Shown: piece by piece, positions 7,696-15,384 of the stretch
Numbering within the stretch: position 1 is the stretch's first letter
Layout of the letters: each line of letters starts with the position of its first letter
Assembly (NCBI GenBank): GCA_025964255.1
Contig: JAOPZF010000230.1
Location: 1-41,747, forward strand
DNA length: 41,747 nucleotides
Source: Solirubrobacterales bacterium
GTDB lineage: Bacteria > Actinomycetota > Thermoleophilia > Solirubrobacterales > 70-9
Reading direction: 5' to 3'
Program-made: the position numbers and the translations under genes
The notes under the pieces: generated by a model
Seen by the model: the letters and a program-made list of their open reading frames with translations, nothing else
The model's database searches: none
Told to the model about the DNA's origin: nothing

Positions 7696-9853
7696 CCCAC
7701 GCGACTCGGCGGCCCCGCACGGCGCGCTCCCGCACGTCTTCGCGCCGATCCGGATCGGCGGCCTCGAGCTCCCGCACCGGGTGGTGATGGGATCGATGCA
7801 CCTGGGGTTGGAGGGCGCGCCCGACGCGGGCGAGCGGTTGGCGGCGTTCTACCGCGAGCGGGCCCTCGGTGGCGCGGGCCTGATCGTGACCGGCGGCTGG
7901 GCGGTATCGGCGGACGCGGCGGCGGACGGCAGCTACGGGGTGCTGGCGACAGCGGAGCGTGAGCGAGCGGTCGGCGGGCCCGACGACGCGACGCTGCGCG
8001 CGTTGGAGGCGATCGCCGGTTCGACCGCTGGGACCGAAGCGGCGATCGCGCTCCAGCTCTTTCACGCGGGCCGCTACGCGCTAACCGACTCCCCCGGCGA
8101 GGTCGTCGCGCCGTCGGCGGTGGCGAGCCGGGTGTCGCGAGTCGAGCCGCGGGCGTTGGGCGAGGAAGAGGTCTGGGACGGGGTGGCGGAGTTCGCCCGC
8201 GGCGCGGTGCTGGCGAAGGACCTCGGCTTCGCCGCGGTCGAGGTGATGGGGTCGGAGGGCTACCTCGTCGACCAGTTCCTCTCCCCCGTGACGAACCTGC
8301 GCGACGACGAGTGGGGCGGCGACGCGGAGCGGCGGATGCGGTTTGGGATCGAGGTCGCGAGCGCGATCCGCGAGGCGGTCGGCGCCGGATTCCCGGTGCT
8401 CTTCCGGATGACCGGCGCGGAGCTGATGCCCGAGTCGCGACCCTGGGAGGAGGTCGAGGAGTTCGCCCGGGCGCTGGTCGCGGCCGGTGTCGACGCGCTG
8501 AATATCGGCGTCGGCTGGCACGAATCGGCGGTTCCGACGGTTCAAGGGGCCGTTCCGGCCGGGGCGTTCTTGCCTTGGGCCGCAGCGCTCAAGGATGCAG
8601 TGGACGCCCCGGTCATCGCCGGGAACCGCGTCAACAAGCTCGAAGACGCCGAGGCGATCCTCTCTGCCGGAGAGGTCGACCTGGTGTCGATGTCACGACC
8701 GTTCCTCGCGGATCCCCAGATCATCGAGAGGGGGAAGGGCCGCGCCGCGATCAACGTCTGCATCAGCTGCGACCAGGCGTGCATCGACCGCTCGCTCGTC
8801 GGCGGTCACGTCTCCTGCCTCGTCAATCCACGCTCCGGCTACGAGGTCGACTTCCCGATCCCGGAGCCAGCCTCGGAGCGTTCGCAGAAATCCGCGGATA
8901 GCGCGGCAAAGTGCGAACGCTCAAGTGGGGGCGTCGGTGGCGGGCGGCGGTTCGTGGTGGTCGGGGGCGGGCCCGCCGGACTCGAGGCGGCGCGGGCGCT
9001 CGCCGCTCTTGGCGGCGAGGTTCACCTGTATGAGGCGCGGGAGGAGTTGGGCGGACAGTTCCGCTGGGCCCGGCTCGTCCCTGGCAAGGAGGACTACGGG
9101 GCGACGATCTCCTACTTCGAGTCCGAGCTCCAGCGCCTCGGCGTCCACGTCCACCTCGACCGCGAACTAGGCGAGGACGACGCCGACCTCATCGCCGATT
9201 GCGCCGGCGTCGTCCTCGCCACCGGCGTCCACCCCCGCACGGTCGACATCCCCGGATCGAGCCTCCCCCACGTCGTCGACTACGCCACCGCCTTCGAGTC
9301 GGGTCTCGACGACGCCAAGTCGGTCGCGATCGTCGGCGGCGGCGGCATCGGTGTCGACCTCGCCCACTTGCTTACCCACACGCCGAGCGACGTCCGCGAC
9401 TTCTACGGGCGCTTCCATCTCCAGCCGCCCGTGGAACCTAAGTTGCGTATAGAGCCACCTTCTCTCCACAGCAAAGGCCTGAGTAATGGGGCGCGAGTGA
9501 CGGTCATGCGACGTTCCGGGCGAATCGGTAGTGGGATCGGCCGCACCACGCGTTGGGTGTGGCTCGACGCGCTGAAGCACGCGGGGGTCGAGACGCGGAC
9601 GGGGCTCTCCTACCGGCGGATCACGCCCGAGGGAGTCGAAATTGAGCTCGAGGACGGAACGGTCGAGGCGATCGCGGCGGAGCGTGTCGTCATCGCCGCC
9701 GGCCAGGAGCGCCGCGACGAGCTCCGCCCCTTGCTTGAGCGGCTGGAAGTCCCGCATCGGGTCATCGGCGGGGCCGAGAACCCGACCGAGTTGAACGCGG
9801 TCCGCGCCTTCGGCGACGGCCTCCGCGCCGCCTACGAGCTCGCCGCTGCGTAG
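7688..9853 (+). CDS. 2,4-dienoyl-CoA reductase-like flavoprotein (AnsM/PlmM-like)
   Basis: A 721-residue protein of the FadH/trimethylamine dehydrogenase family. Residues 14-350 form an old-yellow-enzyme TIM barrel for FMN. Cys358, 361, 365 and 377 (CISCDQAC, then HVSC) bind a 4Fe-4S cluster. From about 422 an FAD/NAD(P) module follows (VVVGGGPAGLEAA, later VAIVGGGGIGVD). It would reduce dienoyl- or enoyl-CoA intermediates with NAD(P)H. It starts inside the chcA gene (8-base overlap) and ends the operon just before a strong hairpin. Residues about 397-412 are encoded by a 47-bp palindrome-ended element also found at 13390, placed in the linker between the two flavin modules, so the frame survives. 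The same gene class closes the CHC-CoA clusters of Streptomyces (from memory). Confidence 0.85.
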   Translation: MPDPRDSAAPHGALPHVFAPIRIGGLELPHRVVMGSMHLGLEGAPDAGERLAAFYRERALGGAGLIVTGGWAVSADAAADGSYGVLATAERERAVGGPDDATLRALEAIAGSTAGTEAAIALQLFHAGRYALTDSPGEVVAPSAVASRVSRVEPRALGEEEVWDGVAEFARGAVLAKDLGFAAVEVMGSEGYLVDQFLSPVTNLRDDEWGGDAERRMRFGIEVASAIREAVGAGFPVLFRMTGAELMPESRPWEEVEEFARALVAAGVDALNIGVGWHESAVPTVQGAVPAGAFLPWAAALKDAVDAPVIAGNRVNKLEDAEAILSAGEVDLVSMSRPFLADPQIIERGKGRAAINVCISCDQACIDRSLVGGHVSCLVNPRSGYEVDFPIPEPASERSQKSADSAAKCERSSGGVGGGRRFVVVGGGPAGLEAARALAALGGEVHLYEAREELGGQFRWARLVPGKEDYGATISYFESELQRLGVHVHLDRELGEDDADLIADCAGVVLATGVHPRTVDIPGSSLPHVVDYATAFESGLDDAKSVAIVGGGGIGVDLAHLLTHTPSDVRDFYGRFHLQPPVEPKLRIEPPSLHSKGLSNGARVTVMRRSGRIGSGIGRTTRWVWLDALKHAGVETRTGLSYRRITPEGVEIELEDGTVEAIAAERVVIAAGQERRDELRPLLERLEVPHRVIGGAENPTELNAVRAFGDGLRAAYELAAA
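8876..8922. repeat. 47-bp palindrome-ended element, copy 1 (inside a gene)
   Basis: Perfect 11-bp inverted ends GAGCGTTCGCA / TGCGAACGCTC flank a 25-base centre. Copy 2 at 13390-13436 has identical ends and a centre differing at only a few bases. Copy 1 is inside the dienoyl-CoA-reductase-like gene, in frame, coding for a hydrophilic linker. No target duplication is evident. Confidence 0.85.
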
Positions 9854-9874
9854 GCCTCGCGACGGACCGCAGCA

Positions 9875-9938
9875 GTGGCCTTGGGGACCCCTGAACGAAC
9901 CTCCCGCAGTTCGTGAGAGAAGGGGTCCCCAAGGCCAC
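9875..9938. terminator. bidirectional hairpin, 18-bp perfect stem
   Basis: GTGGCCTTGGGGACCCCT at 9875-9892 pairs perfectly with 9921-9938 around a 28-base loop. It lies between convergent genes ending at 9853 and 9942, so a terminator role is likely. No U-tract follows. The loop (GAACGAACCTCCC...GTGAGAGA) recurs, inverted, in the hairpin at 13317. Confidence 0.75.
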
Positions 9939-9941
9939 GGC

Positions 9942-10814
9942 CTAAGCCACGGCCGAGACAACCCAGGTCGACGACGGCGCCAGGACTCCGTCCTCCGTCT
10001 CGAACCGCGCGAGCGCCGTGCGAATCTCGGCCGCGATCGTCGGCCGGATCTCCCCCGCCCTATCCCCCCACAGCCGCAGCACCTCACCCGCCGGCCCGAG
10101 CGCCATCGTCAACTCCACCGCGTCGTCCAAGCTCATGCCCATCCGCAACGGCAGGTCGCTCCGCAGCAGCTCGATCGACTCGAACCCCGCGATCGCCAGC
10201 TGGTCGGTGACCGTGTCGGCGTTGGCCATCGAGAAGGGCCCCGGGCCGCAGGTCGGCTCGTCGCTCTCCTCGGGGTGATCGAGGTACTTCTCGACCACCT
10301 GCTCGGCCTCCCAGACCCAGGAGTTGTCGAGCTTGCGGCGCCAGACGACGGCGCAGAAGCGACCACCCGGGCGCATCGCCTCACGCACGTTGCGCAGCGC
10401 CGCCACCGGGTTGGCGAAGAACATCACGCCCATGCGCGAGAAGACGTAGTCGTAGGGGCCGCCAAGGTCGGCGACCTGGACGTCGCCGGCGCGGAAGTCG
10501 ACGCTGTCGACACCGGATGCCGCGGCCTCTTCGCGCGCCACCTCAAGGAACGGCTCGGCGACGTCGACGCCCACCACCTCGCCGTCGCCGACCAGTTCAG
10601 CAAGCCGCAGCGTGGTGTCGCCGAAACCGCAGCCGATATCGAGGACGCGGTCGCCGGGAACCGGTGTGTGGGCGGCCAATGCGACCTCGCCGTGGGCGCC
10701 GAGGCCGGCAGTCATCGCGTCGCGGAAGCGGACGAAGCGCTCGAAGAGCGGGCCGCTCCAGGCCTCGGACGACTCGGCGTTGGCGGCGGCGACCTCGGGG
10801 GCGACGTCGCTCAT
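9942..10814 (-). CDS. class I SAM-dependent methyltransferase
   Basis: A 290-residue cytosolic methyltransferase. Motif I is RVLDIGCGFGDTTLRLAE, followed by an acidic strand end VVGVDVAEPFL, the adenine-side FRAGDVQ and the post-core VFSRMGVMFFANP. This pattern is close to UbiE/COQ5-type small-molecule methyltransferases, but the substrate cannot be read from sequence. The start chosen is ATG at 10814; an upstream in-frame start would overlap the preceding gene by 70 bases. It follows an NTF2-like gene by four bases on the same strand, so the two probably form an operon. The gene converges on the CHC-CoA-like operon, with a hairpin between; a role in that pathway is not indicated. Confidence 0.82.
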   Translation of the reverse strand: MSDVAPEVAAANAESSEAWSGPLFERFVRFRDAMTAGLGAHGEVALAAHTPVPGDRVLDIGCGFGDTTLRLAELVGDGEVVGVDVAEPFLEVAREEAAASGVDSVDFRAGDVQVADLGGPYDYVFSRMGVMFFANPVAALRNVREAMRPGGRFCAVVWRRKLDNSWVWEAEQVVEKYLDHPEESDEPTCGPGPFSMANADTVTDQLAIAGFESIELLRSDLPLRMGMSLDDAVELTMALGPAGEVLRLWGDRAGEIRPTIAAEIRTALARFETEDGVLAPSSTWVVSAVA

Positions 10815-10818
10815 CGCC

Positions 10819-11217
10819 TCATCCCTCGCCGACCGGGCGGAAACCTGAGCAGACGCTGCGCATCCAGCCGATCCGACCGTCGACCTCACCGATGTAGACC
10901 TGCTGCTCGACCTCGAACAGCCCTTCCGGGTTGCGGACCCGGAAGCGGTAGCCGACCCGCTCGCGGTCGGCGAAGGCGGCGGTCTCCAGCTTCAGCAGCT
11001 CCTCGATCTCGTCGGAGTCCTCGAACCACTCGCGGAGGACCGAGCCGATCACCGCGTCGGGGTCCGACGCCTCCCAACTGCGGCTCGGCGTCAGGCCGCG
11101 GAAATCGACTTCCGGATGGAGCATCGCGCGGATCGCGTCGAAGTCCTTCGCCGCCAAGGCGGTGGCGAAGGCGGCGCCGAGCGAAGTCGACGTTTCGACT
11201 TTGACAGTCTCGGGCAC
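10819..11217 (-). CDS. NTF2-like / SnoaL-like protein
   Basis: A 132-residue single-domain protein with the NTF2/SnoaL pattern: an N-terminal helix AAFATALAAKDFDAIRAMLHPEVDFRG, then strands ending in VEQQVYIGEVDGRIGWMRSVCSGF. Such cone-shaped domains serve as small cyclases, isomerases or binding proteins. No catalytic Asp/His pair is obvious. It is the first gene of a likely two-gene operon with the methyltransferase. The product is essentially hypothetical, and the fold call is by pattern. Confidence 0.75.
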   Translation of the reverse strand: MPETVKVETSTSLGAAFATALAAKDFDAIRAMLHPEVDFRGLTPSRSWEASDPDAVIGSVLREWFEDSDEIEELLKLETAAFADRERVGYRFRVRNPEGLFEVEQQVYIGEVDGRIGWMRSVCSGFRPVGEG

Positions 11218-11271
11218 GCACAGATCCTGGCGGCCTCATCCCCGCCTGTCAAAGCGAGAGGAGACCCTCAC

Positions 11272-12060
11272 ATGTGCTTCGAGTTCGATGCCCTGCCCCC
11301 TGAGCTGCCCGCCGGGCGCGCCGTGATCGCCGGTGGCGCCGCCGCCGAGTCCCTCACCGTCACCGCCGCCGACGGCAACGAGTTCGCCGCCGCGCTGGCC
11401 GAGTCGCCCGCGCCGCGTGGCCCCGGCGTCGTCATCCTGCCCGACGTCCGTGGCCTCTACCGCTTCTACGTCGAGCTGACCGAGCGCTTCGCCGCCGCGG
11501 GCCATCACGCGATCGCCTTCGACTACTTCGGCCGCACCGCCGGCACGGCCGAGCGCGGCGAGGACTTCGACTACAAACCGCACGTCGACGGGACGACGAT
11601 CGCGGGCGTCCAGGCCGACCTGAAGGCGGCGCGCGAGGCGCTCGCCGAGCGCACCGGGGCGACGCTGTTCGCCAGCGTCGGCTTCTGCTTCGGCGGCGGC
11701 CACTCGTTCTGGGCCGGGGCGAACCCGGACCTCGGGCTCGACGCGGTCGTCGGCTTCTATGGCGGGCTCAACCCGGCGCGCCGTGGGATCGAGAACCGCC
11801 CGAACCTGGTCGAGGACGCCGAGCAGATCAAGCTGCCGGTGCTCGGCCTGTTCGGCGAGGCCGACGAAAGCATCCCGGCCGAGGACCTGTCCGCCTTCGA
11901 CGCCGGGCTCGAGCGGGCGGGGGTCGAACACGAGATCGTCAGCTACCCCGGCGCTCCCCACTCCTTCTTCGACCGCAAACAGGAGGAGTTCGCCGAGGCC
12001 TCGACCGACGCCTGGACGCGGGTGCTCGACTTCCTCGCCGCCGAACCGGTGGAGGCGTAG
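11272..12060 (+). CDS. dienelactone hydrolase family protein
   Basis: A 262-residue alpha/beta-hydrolase. The nucleophile elbow is SVGFCFGGGHSFWA, with Cys as nucleophile as in true dienelactone hydrolases. The acid lies in LGLFGEADESIP and the His in YPGAPHSFFDR. The strand VVILPDVRGLYRFY before the elbow is characteristic. The ATG at 11272 has GAGAGGAG upstream, so the longer in-frame start at 11116 was not used. The gene is transcribed alone between the NTF2-like gene (divergent) and an MFS gene (convergent). It likely hydrolyses a lactone or ester; the natural substrate is unknown. Confidence 0.88.
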   Translation: MCFEFDALPPELPAGRAVIAGGAAAESLTVTAADGNEFAAALAESPAPRGPGVVILPDVRGLYRFYVELTERFAAAGHHAIAFDYFGRTAGTAERGEDFDYKPHVDGTTIAGVQADLKAAREALAERTGATLFASVGFCFGGGHSFWAGANPDLGLDAVVGFYGGLNPARRGIENRPNLVEDAEQIKLPVLGLFGEADESIPAEDLSAFDAGLERAGVEHEIVSYPGAPHSFFDRKQEEFAEASTDAWTRVLDFLAAEPVEA

Positions 12061-12071
12061 GCCGACTTCGC

Positions 12072-13283
12072 TCAGCCGGTGATCAACTCGCGGGGGGCGA
12101 ACAGGGTCAGGGTCGCCGCCGCGGTCATCGCGACGGCGAGGACCGCACCCGACCGCCAGCCCGCCGCCTCGACCAGCGGCCCGCCGACGGCGGCGCCCGC
12201 GCTGGCGCCGACCGTCGCGGCGAGGGAGAGCCAGGTGAATGCCTCGACCACCGTGCCCGCCGGGACCGACGATTGGGCGAGGTTGTTGCGGACGGTGATC
12301 TGTGGCGCGATGCAGATCCCCGAGATCGCGGCGAGGACGAACATCTCGGGGACCGCGGTGGCAAAGGCCAGCGGTAGGTAGGTCAGCGTCATCAGCGCGC
12401 CGAGCCGGACGACGGCGCGCTGCGGCCGGCCGAAGGTGCTCGGGCGCAGGCCGAAGGCGATGCCGCCGAGCGCCGACCCGGCGGCGAGCGCCGCGGTCAG
12501 CGGGCCACCCAGTGCGGCGGCGCCGTGGTGGGCGCCGAAGGCGGGCAGGCTGACGTCGAGCGCGCCGAAGGAGGCGCCGAGCGGCAGCCCGGCGAGGACG
12601 AGCACCCGCAACGTCGGCGAGCGCAGCGCCCCGAGCCAATGGCGCTCGGCGTCGGGGTCGTCGCCCGGCTCGACCGCCATGAGCACCTGGAAGAGGATCG
12701 CGCCGGCGGAACCGAGCACCGCCGCGACCAGGAGGCCGATGGCGGGGCCGGCGGTCGCAGCCAGACCGCCCGCGAGGAGCGGGCCGGAGACGAAGATCAG
12801 CTCGACCATCACCGCGTCGAGCGCGTAGGCGGTCTGCAGCTCCGACGGCTCGACCAGCTCGGCCCAGTGGCGGCGCAGGACTCCGCCGACCGGAGGCGTG
12901 CCGCAGCCGCCGAGCGCGGCGGCGATCACCAGCGGCACCGTCCCGGCCCCCGCCCGGCCGAGCAGGACGACGGCGACCAGACCGGCGGCGCTGAGCAGGG
13001 ACGCCGGGATGATCACGGGGCCCGAGCCCCGCCGGTCGATCTGCCGCGCCAGCAATGGGCCGGTGATGCCGATGCCGATCGTGAAGGCGCCGGTGACGAC
13101 GCCGGCGCTGCCGAACGATCCGGTTTCGCCGTGGATGAAGAGGATCAGCCCGACCGCGCCCATGCCGATCGGCATGCGGGCGAGCAGGGCGGCGAAGAGC
13201 AGCGGCTTGACGCGGGGCGCGGCGAAGACGCGGCGGTAAGCGGCGAGGCCCTGGGTCGGTTGCTCAAGGGACGTTGCGGCCAT
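12072..13283 (-). CDS. MFS transporter (12 TM)
   Basis: A 403-residue integral membrane protein with two bundles of six hydrophobic segments typical of the major facilitator superfamily. The A-motif-like loop is ARQIDRRGSGPVIIP after TM2. The C-terminal half repeats the pattern (FGLRPSTFGRPQRAVVRLGAL). There is no extra domain. Probable small-molecule exporter. It follows the DHA2 gene at 13439 on the same strand, but a strong hairpin and a 47-bp repeat separate them, so it is likely transcribed on its own. Substrate unknown. Confidence 0.85.
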   Translation of the reverse strand: MAATSLEQPTQGLAAYRRVFAAPRVKPLLFAALLARMPIGMGAVGLILFIHGETGSFGSAGVVTGAFTIGIGITGPLLARQIDRRGSGPVIIPASLLSAAGLVAVVLLGRAGAGTVPLVIAAALGGCGTPPVGGVLRRHWAELVEPSELQTAYALDAVMVELIFVSGPLLAGGLAATAGPAIGLLVAAVLGSAGAILFQVLMAVEPGDDPDAERHWLGALRSPTLRVLVLAGLPLGASFGALDVSLPAFGAHHGAAALGGPLTAALAAGSALGGIAFGLRPSTFGRPQRAVVRLGALMTLTYLPLAFATAVPEMFVLAAISGICIAPQITVRNNLAQSSVPAGTVVEAFTWLSLAATVGASAGAAVGGPLVEAAGWRSGAVLAVAMTAAATLTLFAPRELITG

Positions 13284-13316
13284 CCCACCAGCGTCGCATG
13301 AGGAGGCGTTGCGAGG

Positions 13317-13384
13317 GCGGGAGACGGGGATGGCCCTCTCTCACAACAGCGGGGAGGTTCGTTCGGGCCATCCCCGCCTCCCGC
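13317..13384. terminator. long hairpin, 20-bp stem, 28-base loop
   Basis: 13317-13336 pairs with 13365-13384 with one mismatch. The loop, read on the minus strand, begins GAACGAACCTCCC and ends GTGAGAGA, the same ends as the loop of the hairpin at 9875, although the two stems are unrelated. It lies downstream of the MFS gene 13439-14902 and may terminate it. Confidence 0.65.
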
Positions 13385-13389
13385 TTCAC

Positions 13390-13436
13390 GAGCGTTCGCA
13401 GAAGTCCGCGGTATGCGCGGCTAAGTGCGAACGCTC
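13390..13436. repeat. 47-bp palindrome-ended element, copy 2 (intergenic)
   Basis: The same 11-bp inverted ends as copy 1 (GAGCGTTCGCA / TGCGAACGCTC), with a near-identical 25-base centre. It ends two bases short of the stop codon of the MFS gene 13439-14902 and directly follows the hairpin at 13317. Confidence 0.85.
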
Positions 13437-13438
13437 GG

Positions 13439-14902
13439 TCAGTCGCGGGTCGCGCTGGGCAGGCCCGCGCTTGCCAGCTCGGATTCCTCCTCCTCACGGC
13501 GAAGCTCCTCGGCGGAGGGCTCGCCGCCGCGACGATCGACGGCGGGGATGATCCAGGCGAAGGCGGCGGCGATGATGCAGATGCCGACGGCGATCCAGGT
13601 CAGGGCGTGGTAGCCGGAGACGGTCGGCAGGGAGCCGCCGGATGGGGTCGCGCCGGCGAGGATCGAGGCGGCCAGGGCGCTGCCGACGGAGAAGCCGATG
13701 TAGCGGACCACCTGGTAGAAGCCGGTCGCGCTTCCCGTCTCGCTTTCCGGCACCGCGCGGACGATGATCCCGGGGATCGCGGCGTAGGTCAGGCCGTAGC
13801 CGAGGCCGAGCACGCCCATCATCACGAAGGCGCCCCAGAGGTGGCCGTCGGTGAGGGCGAAGATGACGCCGCCCGCGGCGACCGCGAGGCATCCCGTCGG
13901 CAACAGGTTGCGGGCGCCGACAAGGCGGGTCGAGAAGGGCAGGAGGCGGGCGCCGATCATGCTGACGATCGAGAACGGGACGAGGGCGAGGCCGGCGACG
14001 ACGACCGTGGCGCCGAAGCCGTAGCCGAGCTCGCTCGGCGCCTGGACGAACTCGCTCACCCCCGAGAGGTACATGTACATCGCGACGCCGAGGATCGTCG
14101 CGCAGACGTCGGCGCTCAGCACCGCCGGGATGCGGGCGAGGCGGAGGTCGACCAGGGGGTCGGAGGCTCGCAGCTGCTGGGCGACCCAGAGCGCCAGGAA
14201 GACGACCGCGACCGCGAAGAGGCCGACGGTCTGCGCCGAACTCCAGCCCCAGCCGCTGCCCTCGGCGATCGCGATCAGCAGCGCGCTCAGCCCGATCGTC
14301 AGCAGCGCCGCCCCGGGCAGGTCGAGCCTCTCCTGCGGCCGCCCCTTGGTCGAGGGGACGAAAGCCCAGGAGAGGGCGAAGGCGATCGCCGCGACGACGG
14401 CGCCGAACCAGAAGGCGGCGGAGAGGTCGATCCCCGCGAGCAGGCCGGAGATCGGGTAGCCGGCGCCGACCCCGGCCGCCCCCGCGACCGAGAGCAGGCC
14501 GATCGTCGGGGCGACCTTCTCCGCCGGCAGCTCGTCGCGCGCGGTCGCCATCCCCAGCGGCACCAGGCCGAGGCCGACCCCCTGCATCGCCCGCCCGGCG
14601 ACGAGCACCGCCAGGCTCGGCGCCAGCGCCGCGATCACGCTGCCCGCGGTGACCACGACGAGGCCGCCGAGCAGGGTCTCGCGCCGGTGCGGCCCGTCCC
14701 CCAGTCGTCCCATCACCGGCGAGGCGACGACGCCGATCAGGAGCGTCGCGGTCAGCGACCACTGGGCCGAGCTGAGTGAGACGTGGAGGTCCTCGCTGAT
14801 GCTCGGGATCAGCGGCGCGCCGAGCGAGGAGATGATCCCCGTGACCATCACGACGAAGAGCAGCACCCCGGGCATCGCTCGGACCCGGGTCGCCTCGCTC
14901 AT
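13439..14902 (-). CDS. MFS transporter, DHA2/EmrB-QacA type
   Basis: A 487-residue drug:H+ antiporter-like protein. Features are TM1 with GVLLFVVMVTGIISSLGAP, motif A MGRLGDGPHRRETLLGG, motif C-like AGAAGVGAGYPISGLLAG and about 14 hydrophobic segments. The C-terminal tail is cytosolic and charged (RRGGEPSAEELRREEEESE). Its start overlaps the stop of the upstream marR gene (ATGA), so both come from one message and the regulator probably represses its own exporter. Substrate unknown. Confidence 0.88.
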   Translation of the reverse strand: MSEATRVRAMPGVLLFVVMVTGIISSLGAPLIPSISEDLHVSLSSAQWSLTATLLIGVVASPVMGRLGDGPHRRETLLGGLVVVTAGSVIAALAPSLAVLVAGRAMQGVGLGLVPLGMATARDELPAEKVAPTIGLLSVAGAAGVGAGYPISGLLAGIDLSAAFWFGAVVAAIAFALSWAFVPSTKGRPQERLDLPGAALLTIGLSALLIAIAEGSGWGWSSAQTVGLFAVAVVFLALWVAQQLRASDPLVDLRLARIPAVLSADVCATILGVAMYMYLSGVSEFVQAPSELGYGFGATVVVAGLALVPFSIVSMIGARLLPFSTRLVGARNLLPTGCLAVAAGGVIFALTDGHLWGAFVMMGVLGLGYGLTYAAIPGIIVRAVPESETGSATGFYQVVRYIGFSVGSALAASILAGATPSGGSLPTVSGYHALTWIAVGICIIAAAFAWIIPAVDRRGGEPSAEELRREEEESELASAGLPSATRD

Positions 14903-15360
14903 GCGTCGGGGTCGGGCAACAGCTTCTCGATCAGGCTCCCCATCGTGTCGGCGGCGTGGGCCAGCTCGGTCAGCTCGGCGTCGGGCAGGTCGACGAGCGC
15001 CTCGCGCATGTTGGCGCGGATCAGCCTGCGCACCACCTCCAGCGCCTCGGCGCCGGCGGCGGTGATCTCGACCAGGACGACGCGGCCGTCCTCCTCGGAG
15101 CGGCTGCGGGAGACGAGCTCGCGGCCCTCGAGTTTGTCGATCAGCTGGGTGACGGTCGGCTGGGCGAGCGCCTCGGTCATCGCCAGCTGGGTGATCCGGC
15201 GAGGGCCGTCGGAGAGGGTGGCGAGGACGCCGACCTCGGTGCGCGAGATCTCGTGAGCGCCGCTCCGCATCAGCAGGCGGGTGAGGCGCGCGGCTCGTCC
15301 CAGGAGGTTCGAGGCGACGAGATCGATCGCGTCGGCGCGGTCAGCGGAAGACGAGTGCAT
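14899..15360 (-). CDS. MarR-family transcriptional regulator
   Basis: A 153-residue winged-helix repressor: dimer helix LLGRAARLTRLLMRSGAHEISRTE (the longest pieces within it are typical of MarR), recognition helix region LAQPTVTQLIDKLE, and the wing RSEEDGRVVLVEIT followed by AGAEAL. The start is ATG at 15360; the frame upstream is open for a long way but lies antisense-shifted inside the PAP2 gene. A palindrome ATAGG-AAA-CCTAT 12 bases upstream is the likely autoregulatory operator. It is the first gene of a marR-MFS operon, a common arrangement for efflux induced by the transported compound. Confidence 0.9.
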   Translation of the reverse strand: MHSSSADRADAIDLVASNLLGRAARLTRLLMRSGAHEISRTEVGVLATLSDGPRRITQLAMTEALAQPTVTQLIDKLEGRELVSRSRSEEDGRVVLVEITAAGAEALEVVRRLIRANMREALVDLPDAELTELAHAADTMGSLIEKLLPDPDA

Positions 15361-15371
15361 CACGACACTGT

Positions 15372-15384
15372 ATAGGAAACCTAT
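15372..15384. promoter_or_regulatory. MarR operator palindrome
   Basis: ATAGGAAACCTAT, a 5-bp inverted repeat with 3-bp spacer, 12 bases upstream of the marR ATG and overlapping the PAP2 stop codon. TATAGG within it also resembles a -10 box, so bound MarR would block polymerase. Confidence 0.6.

Noticed and set aside
13274-14779. A 501-codon plus-strand frame opposite the MFS gene
   Set aside because: It is low-complexity Gly/Asp/Arg-rich antisense sequence, while the minus strand encodes clear DHA2 transporter motifs.
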